Numbered from the stretch's first letter, positions 24,549 to 36,158 are shown. The stretch is 64,000 nucleotides of DNA from Trichostrongylus colubriformis (GCA_963978905.1 OZ022261.1:12649992-12713991), one strand, 5' to 3'. Notes: generated by a model not told the origin, from the letters alone. Numbers and translations are program-made.

Positions 24549-24650
24549 CTTTGCAGCCATTACATGCTATCGCACCATAATGTCTTCCAGTGGCCACATC
24601 ACCACAAACAATGCAGGCGAGATAGTCCTTTTCGGCCGGCGATGGATTCA
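24549..24650 (-). CDS. nuclear hormone receptor, first zinc-finger exon
   Basis: Reading from the acceptor TTTTCAG at 24657-24651, the exon (24650 to 24549) encodes [18 protein letters not shown] followed by NGCKG. This is the first zinc finger of a nuclear-receptor DNA-binding domain: Cys-x2-Cys-x13-Cys-x2-Cys with a CNGCKG P-box, which sets DNA half-site recognition. A GT donor follows directly after CKG, the usual place for an intron in such genes. The second finger, expected to start FFRR or similar, was not found at lower coordinates within reach. No ligand-binding domain is visible. It is either a real gene with long introns or an isolated relic exon. Confidence 0.75.
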
Positions 24651-24660
24651 CTGAAAATTG

Positions 24661-26583
24661 TGCATGTGTTCAGTAGTAAAAACCGATTGTTGTCTTATCA
24701 GTTAGAGATGTCACACAGTACAGTTGGTGGTCAACATTAAACTAGACTGAAGTCAGTGGAGCAGTAGGAACGACCATGACAAAAAAGGTTCGCGGCCACC
24801 CCAAAGAAGTCTGTAGGTCCGAATGGTGGATGTCTCTCCTTCTTAAGCCTTTTTAGGGCTAGCCTTATGGATGGTATCCCCTTAAAAATCTCTTCTATTC
24901 TCTCTTCCGTGGTGTAGGTGCTGTGGTAAGTGACAAGGGGCACATTCGCCCGGTCCTGGGATCAAACCTCAGATGAGTGCACGTTAGAACCAGCGGTCTT
25001 CCTTCTCTCTCTCTGTGGTAGATGGATTGGTACCAGACTTAAATGAGAGGGATTCACATCGAGTTTTACAGCAGAAGCTCTCAGTTTAGCTTTAATTTTT
25101 CATTGATGGTGTACTGGCTCTTTACTGTAAGGTACAAAGATGATATGTAAAACCTCTGGATTTTCCATGATTTTTCAGAAACGCTCCCCCATCATTTTCA
25201 GAAACGCTCCCCCATCAAGGGGAAGAGGCCGTATCAGAGAGAAGAAGAAGATCGCCTCTAGAGAGTGATCCAAAAAGGGGTGGATGAACAGCAGAGAATC
25301 ATCTAAGCGGAATTCATGTGTAAACTGGACCCTCACAATGTCTCCAACGGAACTGAGGACCTACTGCAGGATCAAGAGTACATTCAAGGAGTCACAGAAG
25401 AAGGTGAAGGCTATAATAGTAGCAAAAACAGCCCTACTGCGGTTCCAAACCTATCTACTTCCAACTATCCTGGTCAGAGTCCTGGAATTATTTACAAGAT
25501 CCCGGGCCGTCTTGAACTCTACGGCTACACGTGTTCATCGGTCCTACAATTAACCTGCAACGAGCATGCCTCCAACTCAGAGAACTAGACCATTCCTTTT
25601 TGCGGGAACACGCTATGGAGGAGCTAGGCGATGTGTGACGACTTTTAACTCCCAAGGCCCATCGCCTAATGCGAGGCCACGTTCCATTGTATGTGTGACA
25701 GCTGTTTTTGTTATGACAAAGCATTTTTCTTACAACGCCCTTGTAATAGATAGCTTCCCGAAGTTTCCGCTTATAAAAAGACTTTTCAGTTTATCAGCAT
25801 TGCTCGTTTACTGGCACTTCTCATCGCATATTATTCGAAGAGGCCTCTTCTCACTGGTAAGCGCAGCGAAATGAATCATAAGTCAGACCAATGGTAAAAT
25901 ATTTCAGCAGCCCGATCACAAAACCATAACCACGGGCCAGTTCTACCTTCCAAAGCAGGAAAAATGCGACCTTGACATCTTTTAACGCTTTAGTAGATCA
26001 CAAATTACTTCAGTAAATCCAAATAGTTGCTGAATGCATGGCGTATCCAAGGAGCCTAAACGTGGTTCACTTCTTATTCAGTTTATCAACGATACGTCCG
26101 CTTTCTCTGCACATCGGCATTTTATGCCTACGAACGGAAAGGGATTGATTACCATCGGTTGAGTGATCTTTGTCCAAACTGTTGTGGCTCTGGTCGTTAA
26201 ACAAATAAATAAACAAGTAAATAGATGGGCTTCCTTATCACTCGCTCAGGTTTTCTCTCTTGCATCATTCATTTCCAGCAGTCGTAGCGATGTGTTCACC
26301 TGTACATCCTATCTCTCTCAAGCACACACGGTCAGACGAGGGACGCCCAGACAGGCTGACAGAACGATCAGTCGAGGTCATTTTTTATCGCGTTCGAATC
26401 GCCAACAGAAAATATAGTTGTAAAAACGATTTTTCATTTCCATTATCATACGAAAATTCAAGGGCGACCAAAATTGTTGTCTTATCGGAAACCTCAACAA
26501 TCCGATTATACTGTACTTTCAAAGCAACTGATATGAAACGAACAAGGTACAACGGCGAACATCATGATGAGAACGGGCGGCAA
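24661..26583. other. intergenic stretch before the assembly gap
   Basis: A short direct repeat, CAGAAACGCTCCCCCATCA, occurs at about 25178 and 25198. A tRNA B-box-like CTGGGATCAAACCTCAG lies near 24956-24972. Frames at 25284-25588 are open in two registers with ordinary composition and are not assigned. Confidence 0.35.
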
Positions 26584-26783
26584 NNNNNNNNNNNNNNNNN
26601 NNNNNNNNNNNNNNNNNNNNNNNNNNNNNNNNNNNNNNNNNNNNNNNNNNNNNNNNNNNNNNNNNNNNNNNNNNNNNNNNNNNNNNNNNNNNNNNNNNNN
26701 NNNNNNNNNNNNNNNNNNNNNNNNNNNNNNNNNNNNNNNNNNNNNNNNNNNNNNNNNNNNNNNNNNNNNNNNNNNNNNNNNNN
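26584..26783. other. assembly gap (200 N)
   Basis: All bases are N. The round length of 200 suggests a placeholder of unknown true size, so features on either side may not be as close as they appear. Confidence 1.
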
Positions 26784-29500
26784 TACTGACATGTCGTCTT
26801 CCACATCAGTAATGATTAGAGTATCTACAAAAATCCCATTTAAATGTGTAATTGAGGAAAAATGAATATTGACTTTGATAGCTTGTTTTTTCATAGGGAT
26901 ATCTTATCAGTTTGTTTAACCGCAACGGAGTAAGGTCATCGGGCATCGATTGATAAGATCTCTCTTAGCCGCGACACCATTCGGATGCCTATGGGTGCAG
27001 TGGTCACCGTAAAGGACAACGCCAAGGATAACTAACCTAACCGAATGGCCCGGAATGCGATTTCATTTTAGGGCGAGGGACCAGGATTGGAGGGTGTAAA
27101 TGGACCAGAAAAAAAAACGAGAACTACACAATGTGAGGTGGACGAGGCAAAATTCCTTTTCACGGAGCGATGCTGTTTAATCCCATGAGATGCAGCAGTT
27201 CAAAAAAATCGAGAAGCGATTATTTATCATCGAAATAATTTGGGAAAAAAATCATAATTCGAAAGCGTGAAGTTGAAAGGACGTCTGAATAGAGACGGCT
27301 TTGATGAAACGCCCTCAAGGAAGCAACAGAGAGACCTGGGTGAACAAAAATGTTAATAAACGTACAAATATTTGTAACTGATTAGAAAAGGCAGGAGCAT
27401 CAGAATAACCACAAAATAAATCGTTGAAAACCAAGCACATTTCAGCAGAAGGGAAAAATGGGAATTTCAACAAGAAAGCAGCTTGATGACTACGTAACCT
27501 TTAATAGCAAAGCAGTACAACCTAAAACAAAAGTATGCGTTCGATAGAAGGTACTCAAGGATTTCAGGTAGCGCTCCAGTGACCAGCTAATTTTCGTAAC
27601 TGTGAATAATAAAATAGGAGATGTTGTGCCCAGATAGTGTTAAAGCAGGCTATCTGAAAGAAGCTTGATCCAAATGGACCGCGAACCACAGGAACACGAT
27701 TTAAGGCACCTAGCCCATGGCCAGGATCTTCAGAGAATCACTGACAACGAGATGAACTGCAAAGTATTATAGATCTCAAGCGACAGAAAGTCCAGTAGTG
27801 TTGACACAGTACAGCGAATGTAGACAGTAGTAGATATCCATCTATCATCTGGATACGAGGAGTAAGAGAGCTTCTTATTCCCACACATCGTACCACAGTC
27901 AAAACAAACTAATAAAGGAAGGGCGAAGAATAACTGTCATCGTAACGTACAGATTTTACCCACGCCTGGGAGAAAAACGTTAGATTTGTCCTTACTTCCG
28001 CCCCCCCCCCCTTCCCCAGCCTACAAGATCGCCATAGCCATATAGTGGAACTAAGCCTGTTTCAAAGAAAGCAATAAAACTAGTAAAAAAATTCAGTGGG
28101 CGGATTACCAGTAGCTCCTGCCTGGTGACGTGTTGCCGGAGCGAATCACACTTCCGGTGTGTGTAGTTGTGCATTGTTTCACTCAGTTCGAGAGTGACGA
28201 TACGTCATCAGAACGGATCGTCAGATGAGCACATCGCACGTTCACACAAGTATCGCAGGGCTGTGCCGGGAAAAACAGAAAAGAGGCGAGTAGCACAGGC
28301 CCTCATGGTCCAGTAAGAGAATGTTATGGCACGATAGTGACCGAAAACCACGTAACAGTGTATTTCGAGGTAAATCACCTCAAGAGAGTTAGCGATTTAA
28401 AAAGAAAACAAAGCACGACGACAACTTCAACGGTAACAGTGACGCAGACGAAACCACCCGATGAACGCCACCACAAATACACGCACAACGCCACCAACCA
28501 CCCATCGCGTATTTACACTGAACGGCCGCAGTGATGGGAGAGAGAGCCACTGAACGCTTGATATAGATCTAAGAATCATGGATCATCGCTGACCACCCAT
28601 GTAGAGCAACAGGTGATTACGTGAGTTTTGCAGGAGGGTATCGCCACTGTTCTGCATACAAATTAGAGCAGAAGTAAAAAAAATTCTGCAAAAAAAAGCA
28701 GTTTAGTCTAGCCTCTAGTCGATCTCTTAAGAGCGTGGCATTCACAGATTACCGTTCAGAAAAGATGTCACTATCAAATGGGTACAAGGCTAACGCATTA
28801 ATCTTTAGGGTCGAACTTTGCAAAATTCTTCCAATGATAATTACAAGTTCGGTTTTTGTTGACGATTAACTGTTATCGAATTGGTGAGAGCACCGGCAAT
28901 CGATATGGAGTTCAAGAAAGTGATAACTTTTTTCTGTCTTGTTTTCAGGAATGCGTGTTTTTGATGATTTGCTTCTGCGAACATATGGTGCACCTCCGTG
29001 TGAAATAAATAAATATAAACAAATGAATAAACAACAAAAAAAAGACCTCGATTAATAACGAATGGCATAATACCGCTCCTAATTTCTGCAATCGAAGAAT
29101 TGCGGCAGGTTTCCGGTTGCTTCAAAAATTAGACCAGTAGATAGAGTTTCTCATGACGAATCTGAAAGCCTACGGAACGTCCATTTTTCTTCGCCAGATC
29201 TTCTTCATTTCTAAGAAATATGGAAAAATGATCTCCGAGACGCGAGAAAGTAAATGATTTCACTTTCCCTTATACTCCTCCCTTCCATCTTGAATATTTC
29301 CAGTGGAACTTTAGCAACATTTTCCCTGTAATTTCTTCAAAGCAGCCAAGAATCTCTGTGAAATTAATCCACGGACTCATTTTCCGTGCACGATTCCTTG
29401 AATGTTATATTTAATTCATAATGGATTTATGATTGTTGGCGCACGTCTCATTTTTCAAAATCGCCATATTGTCATCTTCAGTGATTTTGAGAGCCATTCG
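26784..29500. other. intergenic stretch, few signals
   Basis: A C-run lies at 28001-28010. The minus-strand frame at 28841-29125 has some coding-like composition in its C-terminal half but no domain or splice support. A poly-pyrimidine/poly-purine mix near 28676-28700 is unremarkable. No gene is assigned. Confidence 0.35.
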
Positions 29501-29713
29501 CTACAGTTTTTTGCACACCTTGTAATACGTTAAGTAGGTGTGAGCAGAATGATCCACGATGCACGCTTCCAGCGCTTCGTCTTCAATTTGATTGAGAAAG
29601 AAGTACCTTGTACTTTGATCATCCCAATGTTTAACTTCAGAGTAAATTTTCAGTTCACCACCTGGTCGATTCTGCACTTTTGTAGCCGTGCGATTACAAT
29701 CATTTGAACTCAT
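29501..29713 (-). CDS. candidate small protein or exon, unrecognised
   Basis: The minus-strand frame from ATG 29713 to TAG 29503-29501 gives 70 residues. Composition is strongly coding-like: few rare residues, acidic and aromatic stretches such as YSEVKHWDDQSTRYFFLNQ and EDEALEAC. A possible donor, AAG/GTGTGC, lies just before the stop, so it could be an internal or first exon. No family is recognised. A 28-codon minus frame begins at 29487 just downstream (starting MALKITEDDNM) and might be a continuation. Confidence 0.4.
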   Translation of the reverse strand: MSSNDCNRTATKVQNRPGGELKIYSEVKHWDDQSTRYFFLNQIEDEALEACIVDHSAHTYLTYYKVCKKL

Positions 29714-30194
29714 TACTAAAATAAGATACCGACTGGGCTGCCAAGTGAACAGAAGTGTCTCACCGTAATTTCACCTAGACTATCATGAGCTCGAGTGGTT
29801 CCGAACGGGGTGGAAAAACCTACAGACCACAGCTTCAGCCTTCTTTATGAAAGTCCTTTTTGTTTGTGGTCCGCTTATCCTTTTTTTTCTCCGTCTGGCG
29901 TACCGTTTGGCGCACCACAAAAAAAAAAATAAACAGAATTTTGAAAAATATGGGCATTTCGCTAAGTCACCCTTATATTAATTGACTTTGAGCCACACAC
30001 CATGTGATAGAGTACTGTCCATTAGCGCAGTAGTCTATTTATATCTCCATTTTTGAAGCTAATTCCATAGGAGTTTTTCTATTTGATCAGTGGTCGAGAG
30101 CGATAACACAAGACAAATGGCAAGTAAACTGCAAGGAGAAATGATTACATATAAAAACATGAAGTAAAGCAAAGCACACAAATTACCCTTTTAC

Positions 30195-30427
30195 CCATGA
30201 ACGAAATATTTCGGTAAACTCGTATCGCGGCGGAGCTGGAGCAATGGTGAGAGGCGCCACTACCACCCGCTTGAGTTCCTTGTCGAACCTGAAAATTCCT
30301 GTACAGCCCCTTACCAATATCCAGGATGCTTTGTGGGCCGATGGTCATACGCGATAAGATCGCTCGCAAAAATGAACACCAGGTCGTGTATGCCATTAGG
30401 ACACAAAAGGCATATAGCGTCCTTCAT
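30195..30427 (-). CDS. two-exon gene fragment, unrecognised
   Basis: Exon A is 30427-30315 (ATG at 30427, or an internal exon), and exon B is 30288-30195 after the acceptor TTTTCAG. The 26-nt gap between is short for an intron, so the donor may differ or one boundary may be wrong. Joined in phase, they give residues including HDLVFIFASDLIAYDHRP and FDKELKRVVVAPLTIAPAPP, then YEFTEIFRSW before a GT donor. The peptide looks coding in both halves. No family is recognised. The very short gap could also be a retained segment with a frame difference, which would make this a pseudogene. Confidence 0.35.
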
Positions 30428-30536
30428 GCGACATGAGAGTGCGAGCCAGGAAAGCTTATTCGTTGAGTCTCAAAGCAACGACGGTGTCTCATGCTTATTT
30501 TAGGCGTAATCGTTTCAGGACCCATGTGATACGGAG

Positions 30537-30718
30537 TTCTAGAGCCGCGTTCATACTTTGCGGTGCCGACGGTAGGGCGTGGCTGCGTGTCTCTGCGTCT
30601 CCGTCTATGCCACCCTGCCTCGTTGCCTGCGTCGCCTTTTCACGTTCCCGTGCCAAACTGCCTCGCTGCATGGGAAAGCAGCCACGCCCTGGCGGCGCTG
30701 AAAGTGAACGCGGTCTAA
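30537..30718. mobile_element. GC-rich palindromic MITE, copy 1
   Basis: Arms GCCGCGTTCATACTTTGCGG and GCCGACGGTAGGGCGTGGCTG pair with CAGCCACGCCCTGGCGGCGC and AACGCGGTC. A close relative is at 62226-62406, sharing GTTGCCTGCGTC and TCTCTGCGTCTCCG blocks. No coding; frames in it are shadows. Confidence 0.7.
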
Positions 30719-31242
30719 CTTGCCTCCATCGTGTTGCGCCCATTACAAGTGCCTACGCAAATTTTCTGTCCTAATGGCGCACATCTCATGGACTGCGACC
30801 TCACGTTGCCCCCTCCCCATCTCCATGAACTTTTGCATAAACCAAATGCAGATGCATGCTGATGCAGATGACTCTGGAATCCTGAAACGAAGCCAAATAA
30901 GTGGACATTGCAGCGTGATGGTCGTCAAATAGATTATTTCATTTTCCGTGATCTGTTCTAGAACCAAGGCAGATCGACAGACGTTCCTGGTTTTTCTCTC
31001 TTTGGATGAGCCACGGCACTCTGATTTGTGCTCGACGCTCATATGAAATCTCACATGGTCGGCAAAAAAAACCCTTCGCGTCTCGAAATTCCTCTCCTTT
31101 TCTTATCTTATTACATGACGTTCTTGAATCATCGACCAGTGTTCGGTACTTTGAGCTCTATCATTTCATCAGTCGCGTAGCGTAGGATAAATGCAAAGAA
31201 CACCCATCAGAAGTACAGGTGTTCTCATGTTGATGGATTCAG

Positions 31243-31437
31243 TACAACCGCGATGATCAGCAATATGTCAAGGAACTTGATGATCATGTATATTTCATCA
31301 CATGTAGGTAACAATGAGCGTTGCGAATTGAAAGAAAGATCATGGAAAGGATCGAAATCAAGTCTGTAACTCAGGAACATGCCCAAAAATATTTCAAAAA
31401 ACTCCGTGAATCGGAAACCGAAACAAACAAAGACTGA
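31243..31437 (+). pseudogene. possible coding relic in two frames
   Basis: After an acceptor-like ATTCAG, bases 31243-31303 read YNRDDQQYVKELDDHVYFIT. In a different frame, 31321-31437 reads a charged helix-like peptide (RIERKIMERIEIKSV, then KYFKKLRESETETNKD) ending at TGA. Only 17 bases separate them, too few for an intron, so a frameshift is implied. The opposite strand is open across the same bases and would give a hydrophobic peptide. One of the two readings must be a shadow. No family is recognised. Confidence 0.25.
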
Positions 31438-31685
31438 GTTTGTCAATGTAGAAACAGACATGATCCAGTTGAAATCGCAATTCGGAACAACATTCATTTC
31501 AGTGAAGTCCAGATCATGTAATGCCTAATTCCGGCCAACGTTTCTACATTTCATTGTTAAAGGCCCCTGATCAGACTGTCACAGTGTGATTTTGAGCCCA
31601 TTGACATGTCACACTCTATTAGGACATCAATGGCTGGTGAATAACTCCCATTAGAGGGAGAAGTTCCAAAGGGAACCGGTTTCAG

Positions 31686-31952
31686 ATGGAGCACAATCGT
31701 TTTCAATTACTATATTTACCACTATCAGTAGATGATTACGGTAATTTAAATTCGAGGAAAAAAGAACAAATGACTTTCAGAATTTCGAGTGATAACGGAC
31801 CATCAAAAAACCCATTCGATGACCGATCTGATAATAGCACTGACTGGCTATGGAACTCAAATCCAACCTCTCATGAAGCTTCAAATCTGACTGAACTTTC
31901 GGTATACTACACTGAAATAATCGATCAATCAAGTGATACAGATAAGGTTTAA
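31686..31952 (+). CDS. candidate coding exon, unrecognised
   Basis: An 88-residue frame starts at ATG 31686, directly after a TTTCAG acceptor-like sequence, and ends at TAA. It is rich in Asn, Ser, Asp and Thr (SKNPFDDRSDNSTDWLWNSN). Either the ATG is the true start after trans-splicing at TTTCAG, or this is an internal/terminal exon. No domain is recognised. Confidence 0.35.
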   Translation: MEHNRFQLLYLPLSVDDYGNLNSRKKEQMTFRISSDNGPSKNPFDDRSDNSTDWLWNSNPTSHEASNLTELSVYYTEIIDQSSDTDKV

Positions 31953-32406
31953 CTTAATTTTATTGATTTAATGGGTGACTTTGGATAGATAGAAAAGGGC
32001 GTGCCGAATGCATCCCATCCACCATTTTGAACGATCGGGTAATCAAATATCATCCATAAGCGATCTGGGCTAGTGGTACTTCAGATTTTTCAGCTGATAT
32101 GAACGTAGTAAAGGAAAAAGGAATGATTAAATGAATAAACGAATAATGGTATGATAAACAAGTGAAATAAATGAATAAACGAATACCCGAGGAAAATCTC
32201 AATTGAATTATTGAAGCACCACAGTAAAACAGTCGCCAACAAATCAATCACTTCTATATTGTTATCTAAACTGCAATATGCAAAAGGGCAGACTAGTATT
32301 TTTACATTTTTTCCGAAAAATTTTATAAGCGAAATCTAAACATGAAGTCCATCGCCCACGTTCTGTATGGCTTAAACAAAAACATATCACCGACTTGTTT
32401 TTAGGA

Positions 32407-32514
32407 TGATTATGGGCTGAAGCTCTGGTATCGGACGGGACTCGAACCCTTACTCCTGGCATGGAGTGTAAGCAGGTTCGAACCCCGTTCGAGACTAAAG
32501 CTTTTGGCCATAAT
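32407..32514. repeat. snap-back pair of tRNA B-box-like arms
   Basis: The left arm ATTATGGGCTGAAGCT with ACGGGACTCGAACCC is mirrored by the right arm GGTTCGAACCCCGT with AGCTTTTGGCCATAAT. Each arm carries a sequence like the T arm of a tRNA (GGTTCGAACCCC). It looks like two inverted tRNA-derived fragments. No complete tRNA can be folded from it. Confidence 0.45.
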
Positions 32515-32838
32515 TCAGCATCTAATAAATATTTTCGCATCAGGGACTGCGGCAAAAATTAGCAGCTATCAAAAATACAAAATTCATCGAGCAACACTAA
32601 TGAATGGGGAGGCCGGTAGCCCTTGGAGAACATCACGTAACGGTGGGCGTGGAAGTGGAACCCCAGAGAATCCCAACGTGTGCCAGCCCATTCAAACAAC
32701 CGTTGACGGTCTCATAGTGTTTAGCGTGGTGTACCTCACTCAAAGAATGTTCGTTCTTGTGAAGGTCATGCTCATCGAGAAAGTGCAAGCATGACCTTGC
32801 AGTGACACCTCTTAGAACGCTACGGATGAAATTTCCAG

Positions 32839-33045
32839 TCTGAAAGTGTGCTTATCAACGTCAACACTGAATGTTTTGCTCGTGGGTGGATAAACAACGA
32901 TCCTGTGAAGGAATTACCATCGGAGGAGGTCGGGGGGGGGGGCATGAGAATGGCAGTGGCAGGTCGTCGTTCTCCTTCTGTGTACCGTATACAGAAACAC
33001 GAAACATCACTGATAGCACGTAATGAAGCTACGGGCGTAACGTAG
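32839..33045 (+). CDS. candidate terminal exon, unrecognised
   Basis: Directly after the acceptor TTTCCAG (ending 32838) a phase-0 frame runs 68 codons to TAG at 33043-33045. It contains CFARGWINNDPVKELPSEE, then a glycine run that coincides with a G tract (32930-32942), then a basic segment (MAVAGRRSPSVYRIQKHE). The composition suggests coding. The upstream exon was not identified; the plus frame at 32504-32794 is a possible but unsupported neighbour. Confidence 0.3.
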   Translation, partial: SESVLINVNTECFARGWINNDPVKELPSEEVGGGGMRMAVAGRRSPSVYRIQKHETSLIARNEATGVT

Positions 33046-33767
33046 CTCATGTGCACAGGAAAAAACACAATGAAATATAGCTTTACAGCGTACTCACTCA
33101 CACACACACATCATTATGTTTTCGTGTGCTGACGCAGTGTTGTCGCCTACACTAGTAAGTGGGAAAGATTGTTGTAGTAATAGTAACATCAGGCAATATC
33201 CAAGCTATGCATGCGTTTGAAGAGACCGACACTACCAGCAATCAGAAGATATAGGACGCCACAGTGACCTGACCTGAGTAACTTTACAATCACTAGTGAC
33301 GAGCAATGGGCCAACAACAGTGGTATCGGGTCAGGTCTCAAAATATTACGGTCCGTCTGCTGTCCGACCAATATCACATTCCCTTTCTTAAGCGGAAAAA
33401 GAACAAATTCAAAGAAATGAGAAGAAAATTTTCAAAAAGTCAAATTATTTGATCATTCCGAGAACTCTTGTTTGCGGGGAAAACGGAATTTGGGCACGAA
33501 AATTCATACAGAGCTACTGAATATGATAATTAGGAAAATGCTATTATTTAATTATGAGTTTTTTGATTAGTTTGTGCCTTTCGAGGTTGAGTGCAACATT
33601 TATTAAAATAAATGTATCTATATATTTAAAAAACTCACAACTAATAATGCCGAGATTACAAGAAGAGAGAAGCTGGAGAATGCTATTCTTTAGATTTTTG
33701 TAATTACTTTTTGACATTTTTTTTTCGGATTTTGCTTGGATTTCCAGCACAGTTGATGATGAGAGGG
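33046..33767. other. intergenic stretch
   Basis: A short CA-rich patch lies near 33096-33108. No gene is supported on either strand. Confidence 0.4.
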
Positions 33768-34025
33768 TGATACACCCTGGGGTGTGTTGCAAGTGTTCCG
33801 ATTTCTAGAAATCGGCACCGAATCGGGTCACCGCGCGCGACGACCCTTCGCGAATTGTCCGAATGGTGGCGCGTCCTGCCGTCTGGGCTCTCCCAGATTT
33901 GCCTAAGCCTTTGTAGGGAGGAGCTTTGGCAGCGTGTTTTTACCTGTCTTTACCTGATTGCAATCCGCTGCGCAGCCTGACCTGACCCCACCAGTCGGAA
34001 CACTTGCACTCCACCCATACACCCT
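33768..34025. mobile_element. inverted-repeat element
   Basis: The left end GATACACCCTGGGGTGTGTTG with GCAAGTGTTCCGA is mirrored by TCGGAACACTTGC with CCACCCATACACCC at the right end. The middle carries TCCGAATGGTGG and CCTAAGCCTTTGTAGGG blocks that recur in diverged form near 24819-24860. Non-coding. Confidence 0.55.
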
Positions 34026-34729
34026 GCTATCCACTTCCGTGAAATAGTGTAGTGGTAATTGGATCTATTACCACCCATGAGTACAAATCCAGTGGATGGA
34101 CAATTCATTCATTCATGAACACTTCGGCAGTGCAGGACAATTTATCGAGCTAGGCGGGATAAATGGTTGGGTTCTGGCAAATATTCGATCCGCCAGACCG
34201 TACGTGCAGCATGACACACATAGCACTGCCAGCAGGTTTGGACTGGGCTGACTGCTTCATGTTCACAAAGGGCATTTCATGGTTTCGATAATACTGGCAA
34301 ACATCAGTAGATATGATTTTTATTTGATTGTGCAGCTACAAAGAACGAACAACCATCAGTGCCCTATCGTCATGTGGGACAAGTCCACGGAAAGTTGACA
34401 GATAGGCACAAGTTCCGTGTTAATGCGGTTACAGGTGTGGCACAGAAAAGAAAGAGCTACCGTCATGAAAACAGCCGGCTATGACAAAGCACAAACTTCT
34501 GGAAATGTGAATTTCATGCGTCGTGTGTCTGACAAAGATATCACTTAGCGTTAATTAATAATTCGATAAAAATCAATGACCATCTGTTGCATGGACGGCT
34601 TTGAAGTCAATTAGGAACGATAGAACCTCTACAAGATTCTGAATCACCCACGATGGTAAAACTATAGGTGACGTAAGCATCGATATTAACTCGGTTTACG
34701 ACCACATGTCCACAACGATTTCATAAGAG
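34026..34729. other. intergenic stretch, nothing recognised
   Basis: No exon, RNA gene or inverted repeat could be supported. Confidence 0.4.
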
Positions 34730-34963
34730 CTATGTTTTGTAAGCGTCCAAATGACTGGCGTAGTCCGTCAGGTGTTCACCACGGCTCCACTGTAGCCAAT
34801 CCACGCCACCAACCGGTCGCCGTTCGTAGAGACCTGTTTGATAGCGCTCAAGACGTCTTCTTCTCAGTGTCCACAAATCGACCCCGGTGACCGCTACATC
34901 TTGATCATACCACGTATCTCCGATTGGATTTTGAGGACCCGTATAGAAGAACTTCGAATTTCG
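34730..34963 (-). CDS. candidate terminal exon, unrecognised
   Basis: After the minus-strand acceptor GTGTTCCAG, a phase-0 frame from 34963 to the TAG at 34732-34730 gives 77 residues. The sequence looks coding, with an Arg-rich and Trp-containing middle (TGVDLWTLRRRRLERYQTG) and the motif VGGVDWLQWSRGEHLTD. No domain is recognised. A possible upstream minus exon lies near 35130-35190 (acceptor TTTACAG, donor TTTAG/GTAAAT), but its phase did not join convincingly. Confidence 0.4.
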   Translation of the reverse strand, partial: RNSKFFYTGPQNPIGDTWYDQDVAVTGVDLWTLRRRRLERYQTGLYERRPVGGVDWLQWSRGEHLTDYASHLDAYKT

Positions 34964-35234
34964 CTGGAACACCCACTTTAGGATATTCTCAATCGTTCTT
35001 GTAAGTCACAGGGGTCTAGTACATAGCGCTTCTCGGCCACGGAAATTTGAAATCGATGCACAGCGCATCACCAGTTTACTTATTGGGACACAATTCTATC
35101 AGCTGTTCTTTAGGATGCGCAGTTATTTACCTAAAGGTACCGGAAGCACGGCAATGAAGTGATGCAGAACTGTCATCGATGTTCTCTGTAAATGAAAGGG
35201 CCAGTTATGAAGAGATGATCTCAGGCGAAACTCG

Positions 35235-35530
35235 TGTCAGGAAGCGCCCCTTCGTGGTCTTTATCGCGATTTCATCGTGCTTCACTGAGAGCTGTAGCTC
35301 CTTACGGACCGAACTGCTGCGAGAGCGGGACAGCGTTTGCGGCTAGGTTCCATAGCCCCTCGGAGTCTGCATATCCCTCTCAGCAGCTAGTGATGCAGAG
35401 GGGACGAAAGGGAATGAGTGAGGTGAGGGTCCTATTTCTGACGTCTCTGGCCGTTCTACGCAGTTGTTTCATTGCTATTCCACTATATAGTGCCCCAATT
35501 CGTATTCCACAATCGGCCAAAATGCTTGTG
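35235..35530. repeat. dispersed repeat family member
   Basis: Contains GTGGTCTTTATCGCGATTTC, CTAGTGATGCAGAGGGGACG and CACTATATAGTGCC blocks related to 18280-18530 and 21260-21480. The 114-codon plus frame across it follows the repeat and is not conserved in the other copies, so I do not call it a gene. Confidence 0.4.
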
Positions 35531-35962
35531 AAAATCTTGAAGGAACCATGCACAAAAAATGGACCGCTTATTTGCTGAGGTAAATGATTGTAATGGTTGC
35601 TGGAGAACATGTGATAAATTCCGTGCAAAAAAATTCATATGCAGACAGCTGGCGGACAGGTGGGTGGGGTAGTTTTCTCGGGACGAAGCAATCAAATAAG
35701 CAAAGTGAGCATTCGTAGGAAGTTTCCGTAGAGCGTTCATATTCTGCGGAACCAGAACAGGTCATAAATGCGAAGTTTCGATCGGTCACTATTGTGAAGG
35801 TTCTACGGCGCGAATTCAACAAGTCATTTTTCTTTTTCGTATTTTTCGTCCAAATTGCAACGCAACAGTATACCGATTTCCGAGTATTATAGGGTCACAC
35901 AATTTGCGCGCATGAACCTTCACAGTGGTACGGTTTCTAAGGGAAATACTTAAGTATGACTA

Positions 35963-36111
35963 CAGTCCATTTCATAGCGCTAGATAGGGCGTGGCCTGAG
36001 TGGCGAAGTGAGTGTGGGCGAGAGCGAGAGTGTGTGGCAGGATGAGAAAGTTTGACACACTCTCACACAAGTCCGTAGGTCACGCCCTATCAAGCTCACC
36101 GAAATAGACTG
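35963..36111. mobile_element. TA-flanked MITE, copy 3
   Basis: Ends CAGTCCATTTCATAGCGC and CACCGAAATAGACTG, flanked by TA (35961-35962, 36112-36113). It is the longest of the three copies. The inner arms GATAGGGCGTGGCCTGAG and CACGCCCTATC pair. Confidence 0.8.
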
Positions 36112-36158
36112 TACTAGTGAGTGCCGTGCTGTCTGAGGCCGGTGAGCTGCATCAGTAC

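Noticed and set aside
30433..30774. 113-codon plus-strand frame and its minus shadow
   Set aside because: Lies over a palindromic MITE, so both strands are open as an effect of the inverted repeat.
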